Of a stretch of DNA of 64,000 nucleotides, positions 14,030 through 27,000 are shown piece by piece. The first letter of the stretch is position 1; the number at the start of each line of letters is the position of its first letter. The stretch comes from Toxonevra muliebris (Eukaryota; Arthropoda; Insecta; Diptera; Pallopteridae): positions 53,995,776-54,059,775 of the forward strand of contig OY829326.1 of NCBI GenBank assembly GCA_963691655.1, in the 5' to 3' direction. The position numbers were made by a program, and so were the translations under genes. Under the pieces are notes generated by a model that was not told the origin of the DNA, ran no database searches, and saw only the letters and a program-made list of their open reading frames with translations.

Positions 14030-15500
14030 TTGTGCTTTTGTATACCCAAATTGCATTGCATTCAGTCTGTCGTCAGTGTCAGTGCCAGTGCCGGCATAGT
14101 CGCTAACGTTATCGTCACCGTTGTCTGGACGTCATATCAACGCACACACACTTAAACAAACAAACACAAACAAACAAGCAAACACAGAGTGTAAAGTGCA
14201 AAAAAGTATCTAGATAATTTTCATTCAAAGTTTTTTAACAACAAAACAAAACTTTTTCAACGTTTGCTTTATACTTTCGTTCGTTCGTTCGTTCGTTTCA
14301 TATGCTCACATTTTTACGGCTACTGCTGTTTTTTGTTTTTTCGCCTGTTTCCACTGCTGCTGCTTCTTGGATTTGTTCGTCGGAACAAAAACGTCACGTT
14401 GCTGCGCTCAGCTCAAGCGTCACGTCTGAAGCTAAATTGAACAAAGCATAATAGTATGTATGTAGTTGTTGTTGTGAAGAAGTAGAACAAGGCGGAAAAA
14501 AGAAGAAGAAATACACTGCTTCTGTTAATGTTGTAAACAACAACAATAATAACAACACCACCTTCAACCAAGTTAGAGTCAGAGTCGTCAGCGACGCGAC
14601 GACGGCGATGATGATGACGACGACGACGATAACATACGTTCGACTCTTTCGCACTTTTGAGCAATAATTTTGATGATGTTGGTTTATTTTTTGCTCTTGA
14701 TTTTGCTTTGTGTTTTTATTTTTTGTTTTGATATATTTTTTGCTTTTGTTGTTGCTGTTGTTTTTGTTGCTGCACAACGGCTGTGTGGTGAATGATTTTC
14801 TTACACACACACACACACACACACACACTAAAACATGAACTTTGCGTATCTGCCAGATACTGTTTTTTGAATGCTTTTCTGATTTTATTTTCTTTGTGTA
14901 TTCGTATTATTTAGATACACATTCGTTTTGATTTTGATTTACATACATAGGAAATTGCTTTGCTTTGCTTTATTTGCGTTTGTTGTGTGTTTTGTTGTTG
15001 CAATTTCTTTTTAAATTAATTCTTTGGTTTTGTTTTGCGTTTTGTATTTTGCTTTGTCTTTTCTTTTGCAGCGCCTTTTTACTTTACGTTTTTAAGCGAT
15101 TTTATTGATTTATTTATTCCGTTGTTGCCGGTTGCTGGTTTGTTGACAAATGCTTTGGAATTTCAATGCAATTGCATTTTTATAAAGCGATGGTTCAATT
15201 CTTTCGCGAATTTATTTATTATGTATTTTTGTTTTTTTAATAGCTTTTTAGTTTTTATAGTTACACCCGCACACACACTCGCCAAACAAAAAATATTAAT
15301 TTTTGTTTCATTCACATATATATAACGCGTTTCGCAGTTCTCCCATTCACAACACTTCACCACCACGCAGCGAACGAGCGGCGGTTGACGAAGAGAAGAG
15401 CGCGAAGGGATTAGTAATTTACTAAAAAAAAAATTCCTCGATACCGATTTGATTCGCTCGCAGCCGTTGTTATTCGCAGACTGATTTATTGCATGTTCTG
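14030..15500. promoter_or_regulatory. leader-like block with two convergent initiator motifs (candidate promoters/5' UTRs)
   Basis: Inr-like TTCAGTC lies at about 14,061 on the plus strand. It is followed by CAGTG/CGTCA-rich sequence, then ACAAACAAACAC runs and GTGTAAAGTGCAAAAAAG, a composition typical of fly 5' leaders. On the minus strand, ATCAGTC has its A at about 15,482 and is followed by AACAACGGCTGCGAGCG, CGCTCGTTCGCTGCG and a long CAA-rich tract read leftward. The block has more CpG than its surroundings. It also contains a (GTTC)n run at about 14,277-14,299 and a CA repeat at about 14,804-14,828. No TATA box, clean DPE, coding exon or donor site could be fixed for either strand. The minus-strand frame 14,394-14,828 (144 codons) is low-complexity and probably untranslated. 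Confidence 0.3.
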
Positions 15501-18500
15501 CATTCGACTAAAATACCCTTCTTCTTCTGCTTTTGCATGTGGGAATCACTTTTAATTTTTTTTTCCTTTTTCACTTTACAGATTTTCCATGCGAACTTTA
15601 TTCTTACACCCGTAACCGTTTGTTTCTTCCGTTATTCGTAACTGTTTTGTAGTCCGTAGTTTTCCCAACTGTTTTCACTGGCTTTACTAATATTTTCCAC
15701 TACTCTATTCTCTGCTTGTACTGCGTTGTTTTTGGGGTTGTTTTGTTTTGTGATTTTTGCTCATTTGCGTATCTCTCTCGCCTCATTCTCATATTATCAT
15801 GCGCCCATTCCCATTCACTTTTTATTTTGTTATTTTTTTTTTTCTTTTTTACATTTGCTTTTAGTTTCTTATTGGAACAACGTGGAATTTGGCACTTGCT
15901 GAGTTTCTGATGAGAGTATCTACGCGTGTTGTTGTTTTTGCTTTTGCAAAAATTATCTTTCATCATTTTTGCGCTCCCTTCTTTCGTATCAATTCGTTTA
16001 TCATATGATTGTGCAAACAGTGCTGCCAAGTTTTTATTCAATACTTGAAATATGAAAGGAGGGCTGCAAAAATTTTAGTTAAGCGATTGAGTTCGTAAAT
16101 GAATCAAGTTATTTTGCGAAATAACTGATTAAAATTTTTTATATTTTAAAATACAGAAAATTTTGATAAAGTCTTACAATTAATATATTTCGTTTAAGTT
16201 TTTTAATAAAGGCCAGGTTGCGGACTTTTGGATTTCAAAAAATATTTCAACCTAACCCAGAGCTGGATTTTCCATATAAGTAGTTGCTTAGAGGCGCCAT
16301 CGGATTAGGGGTGTCACGAGATGCAAAATTTTCAGTACCTAATATTATTTCTTTTCTTATTTTGCCCTAGACGGCACTTCATATTTTTTATACACTAAGG
16401 TCTATCTTCGTCGAATCGACGTCTTTTTTAACTCGATGTCAATTGATCCCTATATAAAATGATTCTGGATTTATTATTGTGTTTTATTAAACACTTTATT
16501 ATTTATTCAAAATTATTGTTTCATTTTTTCAGTGCTTTTTATTACTTAAAAACAAAATTAATTAATTCAAAGTTTCGCAACAAAATTCGCGATTTGACGA
16601 AGAAGTTTCATCTAGGATTAATACTTATACCGTATAATTAGTTTTTTATAGTAGCAAATATTTAGCAACAATAAAAATGATTTGGGTTTTAGCGCCGAAC
16701 TATAGTAACGGCAAACTGAGGTTGCTTTTGTGACCATCTTGAAAAACAATATGTCCGGAAATTTAACTTTAATAAATGAGACATTTGCCTCATTTTCAAA
16801 CAATTACTGAATCAGAGCGCCCAAGCAAGCTCCCAATCATCGAGCATTTGATTAATGACAGCACGCGGCATACGGTTGTAAGGATAGAACACCACGAATG
16901 GTAAAGAAAACTAATCTGCACCGAAAGCACAGTACATATTTATTTATTCATTTTCAGATCTATTAGTAATTTTATAAAAGTTAAGCAGTTTCTCAGGGCC
17001 AAGTAAGTTTGCCGTTTTATGACAGGTGTGACAGCCAAAATAAATAAATAAATTAGCACTATAAATTTAGCACTCTTCTACCCTTCTCAAAAGTAGATTT
17101 CCAATTAAAACTTTGAGTATATAGTAGAAACGAAATGCTTGACTTAAAAATATTCTACTATCTTTTTTATTTCAGGGGTAGTTTTTACCAATGTGTTTAC
17201 CGAATATCGGAATCTCTGTTAGCTAGCATGCAGCTCACACTCTTTCATAACAGTCAAAATTGTGTGGTTAAAACTAAAAATCAGTCTTACTCGCCTTAAG
17301 ATAGAAAATATTTTATCATACATTTTTGATTAATCTGTAAAAAAAAGGCTCTTCCCACTCTTAGCTCAATTGAGATGCTTCAAACAATAAAGGTACGACC
17401 ATTTTGAGATGCTGCTTTCATAAATATTTTTTTTTTCGCAACTCTACCAAGTCAATAATAATAATAATAACTTTTCCATTATGCTCTGGAGTTTAAAGTC
17501 CAAAAATTCTCCTGAAGAAAACTTGAGCCTGAATAAACCTGGTTCAGGTTTGAATTCAGGTTCAAAACTGGTTAAAAATTGGAATTCGCGATTGATTTGA
17601 AAGCCTGGTGATTACGGACTTAACCAAAATTAAAACTACTTAAGGCTCTAAATCCGGACATACTGATAGCTACTTTCGAATTAATAGACTTTTTGAAACA
17701 CAATGTTGTTGCATATCATACACAACTGCTATTGCAGGATTAGAAAAAAAATGTCCTCTGAAAGATTGAACGAAAAAGATTTGTTCAGTTAAAACTAAAA
17801 TTAATATTTTCCAAACGAAATTTGTATTCTTTTCCAAAGTTTAGATTTTCTATGTAAATGTATGCAGAATTTTTCATTTGGAAGAAACTGCATCTCGATT
17901 GTAAAAGATTACTGAAGATAAAATATTAAAAAAATCACACAATAAAAAATGTATGGTAACCTGTTAAAAAATGAAAATGCCAATGATAAAACTTTTCAAA
18001 TTTTTTTGTAGTGGCGGAGTGCCCTAAAGAAAAATGTCGTCGAAAACTTCATATCCATAGAGTGAATTCATTTCCTGCATGCATTCTTATATGCTCTCAA
18101 ATTAACTTACTCAGAGAAACTGTCTCTAATTTTTTTTTGTTGATTTCCTTATTTTATGTGTTGCTCCTTATTTTATATGCTGGCGCTCTCACTCTCTCTC
18201 AAATGCAAATACTAACAAAAAGCACTGACTCTTTTATTTTTAGCGGAAATGAAACACTCGAATTTGCGCATGTCACACATTGTTGTGTTGTTGTTAAAAA
18301 TGGATAAATAACAACAACAACAGCGAAACAACAGCAATAACAAGCCAAAGGATAATAGGGAAATGTAAATTTAATTTAAACCGGCCGGCTCTGGGAAACG
18401 CACGCATACACACAAATACATACATATACACACACAAACACACACGAGAGAGATGGAGTGTTTGGTGTAAATACATGATGTATCTAAAGGATTCCATTTA

Positions 18501-20131
18501 TGCTTAAGGGTCATAATACAGCGAAAACAGGCGAATAAAGAAAATAAAAGAAAAAGAAAAACGAAATGATGATGAAAGAGAAAATCAAAAATATACAGGG
18601 ATATTATCAGATATCTATATAAAATTAATACATGTGAATATACATATATGAGTAAAGATTTAAGCTATCTTTGGATTTAAGATATTCACAGAAATTCTTT
18701 TTGGGTTGAAAATTAATGTACACTACTATTGGCGCTTAACTGAAGAAAGCTGGCTATTTGTAAAGGATATGCCTCACTTTTCTAATCTCATTTTAGTTAC
18801 ACAAGTTATTTTCAACAGTTTAATCTGATCAACTCCCAAAGAATACGATGAGCATGAAAAAAATGATATTGATTCTGAAAGTGCCAACCTATTCCTTTAC
18901 AAGGAATTATAACAGCTAATTAAAATTTTCAATTTCTTGAAATTAGGAATGTAATTGAATTTACCAAGATCTGGAGGTGTTACATCCACTAAATATAATA
19001 CTTCTATACCAAATCGTAAGTAGAACAATACCACAAATCTTTCCTGAGATAGCCCACACCCTTTCCAAATTCTTTCACATTGTCCCGGATATGCACTGGA
19101 AAAGCATTAGGGTTGTATGGAAGGTGCCAGGGCCACTTCAAATTTAGATCTCGAGCACCACAATTACCTTTGTATCAAATTTTAGTACCATACCATAAAT
19201 GGCTTCTGAGACATCCCATAATGAAAATTCAAATGGAAAGTGTTATCTTCACCCCCCTTTCCAATACAACCCACATTTTCATCGTAGCATGGAATTATCA
19301 ATCAAAGTTTTTGTATCATCATCATATAATTTTTATGTACTATGCTGTAAATGGTTATGGAGATATATCCAAAAGAGCTTTCGAATTATATGGCTTACGT
19401 TCTTACCTGGACTAACTGGGATGTGTGTATTTGATTTGGTTAAGATCGGATTAAGATTCTGGTCCCAAATGTGAGAATGAATGAGTTGAATTTTAGAATG
19501 AAGAAATTTTAACACTATATTTCTTAACACATCATTATATCAATTTCCGAAGTATGTTGGAAATTTTTACAAAATAATTTTCTGATTTTAGGAATGCCTA
19601 ATAATATTTAGTTAAATTAAGGGAGTTTTATTTTCAACTTAGAAACCATTTTTATAGTATAATTCAACACTTATTCCCTTTCCATTCTTATGGTTTTCCG
19701 AAAAGTTTGTGCCGGGCAACTATGGAGCGGAAGCAAAATTTTAGACTTTGGGCTTAAAATATGCGATTTTACAGTTTACAATGTACAACTCGGAAGATTA
19801 TCGTGTTAGAAAATTCAAGGTGAAGATCCAAGCTATGGAATCAACAAAATTATAAGTTGAACCATCCGTTAAGGTTATATTATAGTTAAGTGTACATAGT
19901 TAGTGAAAGTGTCAAATCCCAAATTCCTAAACCATTACTTTATTATTTTGATACTCACTGACGTCTACATCGATTATTGTTGATATAATTTTACAATTCT
20001 GATTAGGAAAGTGTAAACTAAAAACTAAAATAAACTATACAATAAAAATATAATAAATAAAAGCAATTTCCACTAATTCCATTGATATAATATACTATTT
20101 CTTATACATAAAATATGTGTTGCATACTTTT
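15501..20131. other. non-coding DNA
   Basis: No supported gene. The minus-strand frame 15,700-16,041 is Lys/Asn-rich. Around 19,020-19,300, phrases such as AAATTTTAGTACCATACC resemble the degenerate ~120-bp repeat seen at 48,190-48,720, so this part is probably an old dispersed repeat. Around 17,520-17,590, degenerate GGTTCAGG phrases recur. Confidence 0.45.
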
Positions 20132-20371
20132 GTCCTATTTTTATTATTAGAAATTCCCCTTTCTCAATCTGTTTATACTAATAACAAAGACAGCATACTT
20201 TCGGGGTGCAATTCTAAACTAAACTAAAATTTAACATAACCACCACTATATTTACATACAAAATAATAAAAGTGTGGTATATTTTCAGGGTCCTATTTTT
20301 AATATTAAAAATTCACCTTTCTTAATCTGTTTATAGTAATAATAAGTCAGCATACTTTCGGGGTGCGATTC
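20132..20371 (+). repeat. imperfect tandem duplication, period about 158 bp
   Basis: GTCCTATTTTTATTATTAGA at 20,132 and GTCCTATTTTTAATATTAAA at 20,290 each begin a unit. Each unit continues with TTCTCAATCTGTTTATA / TTCTTAATCTGTTTATA and ends in AGCATACTTTCGGGGTGC. The second unit is cut short at about 20,371. Confidence 0.85.
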
Positions 20372-22700
20372 ACCACCCTTCACATAGCAGTATAAAGATT
20401 TAACATAATCGGCAATACATTTCTTTATTTATTTATACCCACACTTAGAAGCTCACACATTCTCTGAAACCTCACACGACACCTTTGACATTTAATTTTA
20501 ATTTCTATCAATTCACTCCACTGTAAATTTTCCTTCTGCCCTTAGTAAAGGAGAAGTATTAATTAACCCAAATGATTAGATTTTTTAATGGACATGCCAC
20601 CGATAGTCATATACAACTTGAAGAAGAAATAATCCTAATGGAATGTTGGATTTATCATTTTCTAAAACCCATGAACAGCTTGGACCTTAAGAGCTAAAGA
20701 GCATAGATTTTTAGACTATAACTTCATTGTTAGGGATATATGCGTTTAATAGGTGAAATTATGGGTTTTTTGAGGTTATGTCCGAATCCTGATGTGATGG
20801 AGTTAAATGGGCATCGGATTCGGATTTAACGACCCCAAAAACATATAGTAAACATAGTCAGACCCCCAGATCAGAAAACTTTTTTTTTTGTGTGGCTGTG
20901 TAATCAATGGGAATATATTGGATATCATTCAATTTACTATGCCCAAATTATTGGCATCTGAAGCAATTAGTTTTCTTAAGTTTCAGTGCAACTTTTAAAA
21001 CGACTCCTTTGTCAAAACATCAATTGACAGCAGTCAATTTCATAAAGTGGAATGAAGCTTAATATAATTTTAAAGACGTTTGCCTCATATTTTTGATAAT
21101 ATATTTGAACGAATATTTTCAATTTAAATCAAACTCTGGCTGGAGTATCTTTAATAACAACTTTGAATTCCCATACAAAATTGCTAAATTTAACTTTTAT
21201 GTTTATGTTTTTGAATTTGTAATTTTTTTTTTTAATAGCGACGCTCAAATGACCATAAGGTATGCACCGTGCCCCATATTTTACAAAATACCTATATAAA
21301 TAATTAAATACCTTAAACGTTCATACAAACACAAGCACACTTTCGTACTCACCTACATATGCACCTGCATACATACATACTAACCAACAATATAATTGCG
21401 GTAAACGTCTTCATTGATTTATGAGCATTACAAGAACTTTTTCATCCCAATATAATTTTTATATTTTCTGTTTTGCTGTACCTCACCCCCCCCAAAAAAA
21501 AACAAAACCCACACACACACATACATATTACACTAACCAATGCCAACAACGAATGAAAAAAAAATCATAACAACATGAAGCAGTTTTTCATACATTGTAC
21601 ATAACTAAAGCGATTGCTTCCCTACTTTTCTAATTCCCTAACTTGCTAGCTGGCTGGCGGGCTGACTGACTGGCTGGCTGCTGTTCACCTGAACAAGAAG
21701 AAAGTACCAAACGTAAAAAAAATATAACTTTTTGATAGAACCCTCACAAAAAAAAAAAAAAATAATAATAAGTAGGTAAAGCAAGCAAGGTATGTAAGTC
21801 AGAAAGAAGGTAAAGTAATGTTTTATTCAAGCGTATTTTGTTTTTCCAACTTACAACATTGCAGTTATGTATGTATGTGTGTATGTATTTGTTTTCAGTT
21901 CAATAAAATATAAAAGAGCAAAGGAATTTTTATAATTTTCACCATTCACAATGTACCGTCATCAACATCAGCATCATCGTCATCATCATGATCGCTGCGT
22001 TCATCATTATGGCCAATATTAGCGGCCATTTAAGACAACATAAAAAATGAACATTAAGTTTTACGTTTAAATACATTTAAAGTGTTCTTTTTGCCAAAAT
22101 ACAGAAATTATTGCTTTATGGGGGGTTGAATAGTAAAGGCAGGTATGTCATAGCGTAGGATAGGGAGAAGCGGGAACGGCAGAATATTAACAATTTTTGT
22201 TTTGCCGTCTGAAATTTTATGTGCGCCACATATGAAACCTTAGAAGGAAAAGTAAAAAAAAAAATTCGAAAAATATATACGAAAAAGTTGGCATAACAGC
22301 GTTAAACGCATATTTAAACGCTAATGTGTCATTAATATGTGAGTTAAGGGTTTTTTTTTTTTGGGTTGGTTGGGCATAAGGATGCATACTCGTATGTACG
22401 TGGGTATTGTGTTTGTTTATCTATTCTTCGTTTATATATATTAGGAAACATATGTAAGCTTTTCTTATGTTTCGTATGTTTGCAATATACTACATTCATG
22501 TGTATATATATAAAACTTAATAAAATTTCATTTCTACAGCTTCATAAATTTCCATTAAATTTTAATAAATTCAACGCAAACTTTTCATGAAGTATGCAAT
22601 GGCAGTAGTAGGGATATTCTTTATGCCCTACACTTAATAAAATACAACGAATCTTTTTTGAGAAACTCCTCAGAGCAAAGATGACTAACTTCTTCGTCTT
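20372..22700. other. non-coding DNA
   Basis: No gene recognised. It holds ACATAC/ATGTATGT microsatellites (21,360-21,380, 21,860-21,890) and a CATCAT-rich tract at about 21,957-22,005. Confidence 0.5.
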
Positions 22701-22704
22701 CTTT

Positions 22705-22815
22705 TATGGTACAAAAGCTCATAGAGAGCCTAGACCGATCTTTTCGCTTCCACTCATGTTGAGTGAGTTATATTTGTACACGAATGAGTTATGCTGAACC
22801 CGAAAAGAAAATCGT
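22705..22815 (-). repeat. SINE body fragment (same family as 29,955-30,275)
   Basis: TATGGTACAA, then CTTTTCGCTTCCACTCATGT and GAGTTATATTTGTACACGAA, match in order the corresponding phrases of the tRNA-headed element at 29,976-30,060 (TATGGTACAA, CTTTTCGCATCCATTCATGT, GAGCTATATTTATACACAAA). The tRNA-like head is missing. A shorter relic of the same phrases lies at about 38,449-38,500. Confidence 0.75.
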
Positions 22816-22829
22816 TTTTCTAGGAAGTT

Positions 22830-24242
22830 TTGCCTATTTTCATTTTCAATTTATGAACCCAGCCACCTTGTGCGCAATGGTTCGTCTGGCGCAAGTAAAA
22901 AATTTAAGCTGTGTAGCAGTTCATCATTTTGAATACGGCAATCCTCACAAATTGGAAAATTGAATCATCAGTTGAACCTTCTCAGACTCATGCAGCCTAT
23001 TACCAACACCATATCGATATTATTCCCAGATAGAAATCTTGGTATCGTTGTCAATAGATTTTCTAGAATATCCTTTTTAATGATATCTTTTCATTAGTAC
23101 TTAACGTTTCATTAATCGTTAACGATATATAAGTAATAGTTAATATGATAATTTCGAAGGGGTTTCTTTGATTTTGTGGGTCGATAGCTTTTAGTCTAAA
23201 ATTCATACTTTATTAGTCCACTTCTTCCAAACTTTGTAGGTATATTCTCATTAATTTTGTAACATTTATTTTGATATTTTTGTGTTTGACATAGTTTAAT
23301 TTTTTTTTTAATTTCTGAATGGTAATTGTTTTTTTTTCCATTTTTGATATCTCTTGATATTTTCTGATTTTTTTGTACATCTTTTATTACTTTCTTCAAA
23401 TTATTTTCGCAAATATATTTTTTGACATATTTTCTAATTTTTATGACATATATGGTTTTGCTCGATATTTTGTAGATTTTTTGATATAGTTCGATATTTT
23501 TTAAGAGTTTCAAGTATTTTTTAGTTTTTTGTTTAGTAATGTTAGATATTTTGTGATGTTTTTTATATTCTTTGATAGTTTCTTATAATATTTTTGGGTA
23601 TTTTCTAATATTCTGAAATATTTTTTTGCATTTTTTTCTATTTGATATATTTTGTTATTCGTTGATATTTGTAGATATTTTCTATTATGCTTTGATATTG
23701 TCCGATATTTTGTTTTCTGTTTTTGGTTGTTTTTTTATTATTTTTTTGATATTTCCTGATATTTTTTAATATTTTTTTTTATCGTTTAAATTTTTTTGTT
23801 TCTTCCCTTCTATATCAGTTAATATTTTTTAATATTTTTTGATATTCTTTAATACTTTTTAATAATTTTTGCAACTGTTTATATTTTTAATATTTTTTTA
23901 TTTATATTGATATTTTTTAATATATTCATATTTTTTTTTTTTGTTTTTCACATATTTTTTCTATTTTTTGATATTATTAGAAATTCCTTTAATATACATA
24001 TTTTGATAGTTTTCGAAATCTTTTGATATTTTTTATACCTTAATATTTTTGTTCATATTTTTTAATATAAATTTCATATTATTTGATAATTTTGGATTTA
24101 TTTTATATTTTTGAGCTTTTTATACTTTTTTTATTGTTATAATTTTTATTTTGGTTGTTGCACGATATTTTCCAATCCTTTTGATATTGTCTGTTATTTT
24201 TGATATAAATAATATTAATAATTCAATTGGTATTGCTCGATA
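22830..24242. repeat. degenerate GATATTTTTT-type low-complexity tract
   Basis: From about 23,200 the plus strand is an irregular series of TTTTTGATATTTTT / TTTTTAATATTTT units with no fixed period. It resumes beyond the mariner (25,433-25,560), so the mariner was inserted into it. The minus-strand open frame 23,196-23,513 is Lys/Ile/Asn-rich read-through of this tract. Confidence 0.8.
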
Positions 24243-24244
24243 TA

Positions 24245-25430
24245 CCACCTTGATCAAAAAGTTCCCGGAATAACCACCGTGTGGCGCTCCCATAGTTCCG
24301 ATTTGAGTTCTGTTAAGTTGGTACATCTGTTATATTCCCTCTAAATCTTAGCATCATAGCTTGATATTTGCAAAAGTTACGTAGCCAAGAGTACGATTTT
24401 TTACAATTTTATTAAATTGTATTGTATTAAATTTTGCGTGAAAAACCGATTCAATAGTGCGCGTACGTTGAAAATGTTGGAAAAGTGTTTCGGCAATAAT
24501 TCTCTAAAGAAAACGGTCGTTTACCAGTAGCACGAGCGGTTCAAAGGTGGTCGTGAGTCAATCGAAGATGATGAACGCAGTGGCAGACTATCGACATCGA
24601 AAACCGACGAAAACATTCATAAAGTAAAAGAAAGAAGATAGCGGAGGACTTGAACATTGCCTATGGATCCGTCCAAGACATTTTGGATAATGATTTTGGT
24701 TTCATGCAAAAAAGATACCGTGTTGATGTCGCAAAGAACATGATTTGCGAGGCTGAATTCAATCCCACATTCATCAAAAAAGAATCATTACTGAAGACGA
24801 GACGTGCATTTATGAGTACGACATGCAATCCAGACATCAGGCAAGTGAATGGCGTTCACCAAATGAGCCAAGACCAAAAAAACCACGTCGTTTTCAGTGA
24901 AAAAAAGGCAATGCTCACGGTTTTCATGGATTACAACGGTGTAGTGCATCATGAAATTTTGCCAGAAGGCCAGACAGTAAACAAAGAGTATAATTCGGGC
25001 GTTATGAGACGTTTGCGTGAAGCAATTCGCCTAAAGACCCAGAATTGTGGACAGAAAACTCGTGGATTTTGCACCATGATAACGCACCGTCGCACAGTGC
25101 CATCATTATTCGTAATTTTTTGACGAAAAATGTAACAAATACCATCCAGAAGCCACCGAATTCACCTGATTTGGCTCCCTGTGACTTTTTTCTGTTCAAT
25201 CGAGTTAAAAATCCATTACGGGGAACGCGTTTCAGCAGCCGAGAGGAAGTAATGGAAAAATCGCAGGAAGCACTGATGGACATACCGAAAACCGAATATT
25301 CAAGCGCTGGCATAAGTGTGTTGCAGTCGATGGGGATTACTTTGAAGGGGACAATATAGATTTAGATGAATAAACTTGTATTTTTAATTTTCTGAATATA
25401 CTTATTCCGGGAACTTTTTGATCAAAGTGA
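24245..25430 (+). mobile_element. mariner element with both TIRs and TA target sites, decayed transposase
   Basis: Inverted ends of about 28 bp (CCACCTTGATCAAAAAGTTC at the left; TCACTTTGATCAAAAAGTTC read inward from the right) are each flanked by TA at 24,243 and 25,431. The 1,186 bp length is close to the usual ~1.3 kb. Transposase pieces occur in order: ERFKGGRESIEDDERSGR (HTH/linker), IAEDLNIAYGSVQDIL, the catalytic ITEDETCIYEYD, FMDYNGVVHHEILPEGQTVN, HHDNAPSHSA and NSPDLAPCDFFLF. The residues fit the mariner DD34D signature. The pieces lie in at least three frames, so several indels separate them and the gene is dead. The terminal repeats are well preserved and might still be mobilised by a related transposase. 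Confidence 0.93.
24650..25359 (+). pseudogene. mariner transposase fragments (frameshifted)
   Basis: Two readable blocks remain. 24,650-25,060 carries the end of the HTH region, the Q-rich linker area and VVHHEILPEGQTVN. 25,045-25,359 carries WILHHDNAPSHSA (second catalytic Asp), SPDLAPCDFFLF (third Asp) and the conserved C-terminal RGTRFSSREEVMEK region. The first catalytic Asp (ITEDETCIYEYD, about 24,788-24,825) lies in another frame from the neighbouring sequence. At least two frameshifts are therefore needed to explain the reading frame. Confidence 0.9.
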
Positions 25431-25529
25431 TATTCTAATATTTTTTAATATCTTTTCATGGTTTTTGAAACATTATGTACCTTTTTTATGATTCTGGTTT
25501 TATTTCTAATATTTTTTTTTTTTTTTTTT

Positions 25530-26740
25530 AATATTTGTTCATATTTAAGTAACCATGTCCTGATAAGAATTGCGTCAGATAATTGTTGGCTTCGCTAAAT
25601 CGTCTGTTTAACCAAATGTTCAAATCAGGGATGAGCTTAGCTGTCCACCTGCCTTGAGTATCGGTGCTCCACCGTTCCTGCCATTGCCGCAGGGTTTCTA
25701 ATTTGTGCAGTTGTGCAGTTGTCCTCATGTTGTTGTATGTCTTTTCTGTTGCCATATTTTCTTGCGTTCATGAGCTAGTAGGTCAATGGGTGTAGTTCCG
25801 CTGATCACCAGTACTGCATCCTCCGACACTGTTTGGTATGCTGAGGCTACCCGAAGTACTGCAGTCCGCTGAACTGACGTTATATATATTATATATATCT
25901 CACATCCGCGTGCTTTATCTGTTGTCAAGCCTTGTTCCTAAATTAAAATTTACCCCCTTCTGCGTACTTATGGTGTTGTGGCATGTTCGCATCTCAACTT
26001 CCAGTAGGATATGCTTCTTCGTGAAGAGAAGTAACTCCATATTTTGGGTAGCTAGCTTTAGACCATGTGAGTTGAGCCACGCGTGTGTCCTCAGCATGAC
26101 CTGGTTGAGCTTCCTCAGTATCGAGTGCAGTGATTACAGCTGCAATGTCGTCTGCGTATCTGACCAGACATGTGACAACCGGCATCTTAATGTGCAGTAT
26201 TTCATTCCAGAGGACTGGTCCAAAGATAGATCCCTGCGTTGTACGTGATCTGTTTTATTCGGGTTCGTCTGCGATGTCATCAATAAGTTCGCTATCGCTC
26301 AGGTAGCTTCGCATGATTTTTTCAAATATGCAGGCACTCGGAAGCGATTTTCCAGAGCGTCGATCATGTCCGTCTATCTGGCGCTGTTAAAAGAAGTCCT
26401 TACGTCCATAGTTGCCAGTCATCTGGAATACTGGTTTCCACGTTGCGCTGCTTCTGTGCTTGCCACGACTCCTTCTATTGCTCTAATTGTGCATTTGCCG
26501 GGTCTGAAACCGTTTTGCATTTTTGATAGCCCCCCAGCGTTCTCGATTGCTTTATGATGTGTCCAGCATGCATAGTGGTCGGTATGTTGATGGAGACTCC
26601 GGATTGCCCTTTTCCTTACTGATAAGAACAAGTTGTTGTCTCTTTTACACTTCTGGGAAGATTCCTTCACGTTAAGCAACAACTGTGGCCGCGCGTTTGG
26701 AGTTATATTTTGGACTTCTGCCAGAACTCCATTTTTTATT
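25530..26740 (-). pseudogene. R1-clade non-LTR retrotransposon ORF2 remnant (reverse transcriptase)
   Basis: Read right to left, the minus strand gives the RT landmarks in order. GGLSKMQNGFRPGKCTIRAI (26,419-26,682) is the usual GGLSxxQxGFRxGxST motif. VRYADDIAAVI is the YADD active site (about 26,160). Then come HAWLNSHGLKLATQNMELLL, RVASAYQTVSEDAVLVISGT and the post-RT segment GRWTAKLIPDLNIWLNRRF with YLTQFLSGHGYL (25,528-25,755). This order and the YLTQxLSGHG signature fit the R1 clade. Stops and frameshifts separate the blocks. The 3' end is lost into the AT-rich tract near 25,530 and the 5' part is missing. Confidence 0.88.
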
Positions 26741-26849
26741 TAGTTTGTCTTATTAGACAGATTAAGTATTTACGATTTTCCACGACCAATAAGTTCCATA
26801 TGTCTTACGATATGCTTTGGTGATATTCCTTATTACAGGCTTCTGATTG

Positions 26850-27000
26850 ATGATTGATTATAAAGGGTGTTGTGTACTTCGACTTTGAACAGTCTATTGC
26901 ACTCAGCACAGGCTCCTGCTTTAATACTTATTTTACAGAAGTGTTCTCTGAGTGTTCTTTTTTGTTCAGGCTAAATTGCACAGATCTATCGATTCAAATA
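26850..27000 (-). pseudogene. LINE ORF2 C-terminal fragment (post-RNase H Cys region)
   Basis: The minus strand encodes LREHFCKISIKAGACAECN, matching in spacing the LREHLCKIGVEQSSICRFCN segment of the LINE at 44,794-45,315. Only this short stretch is recognisable. Confidence 0.6.

Noticed and set aside
14394..14828. 144-codon open frame on the minus strand as a membrane protein gene
   Set aside because: It is built from a CA microsatellite, CAA and CGTCGT runs and other low-complexity DNA; the hydrophobic strings are compositional.
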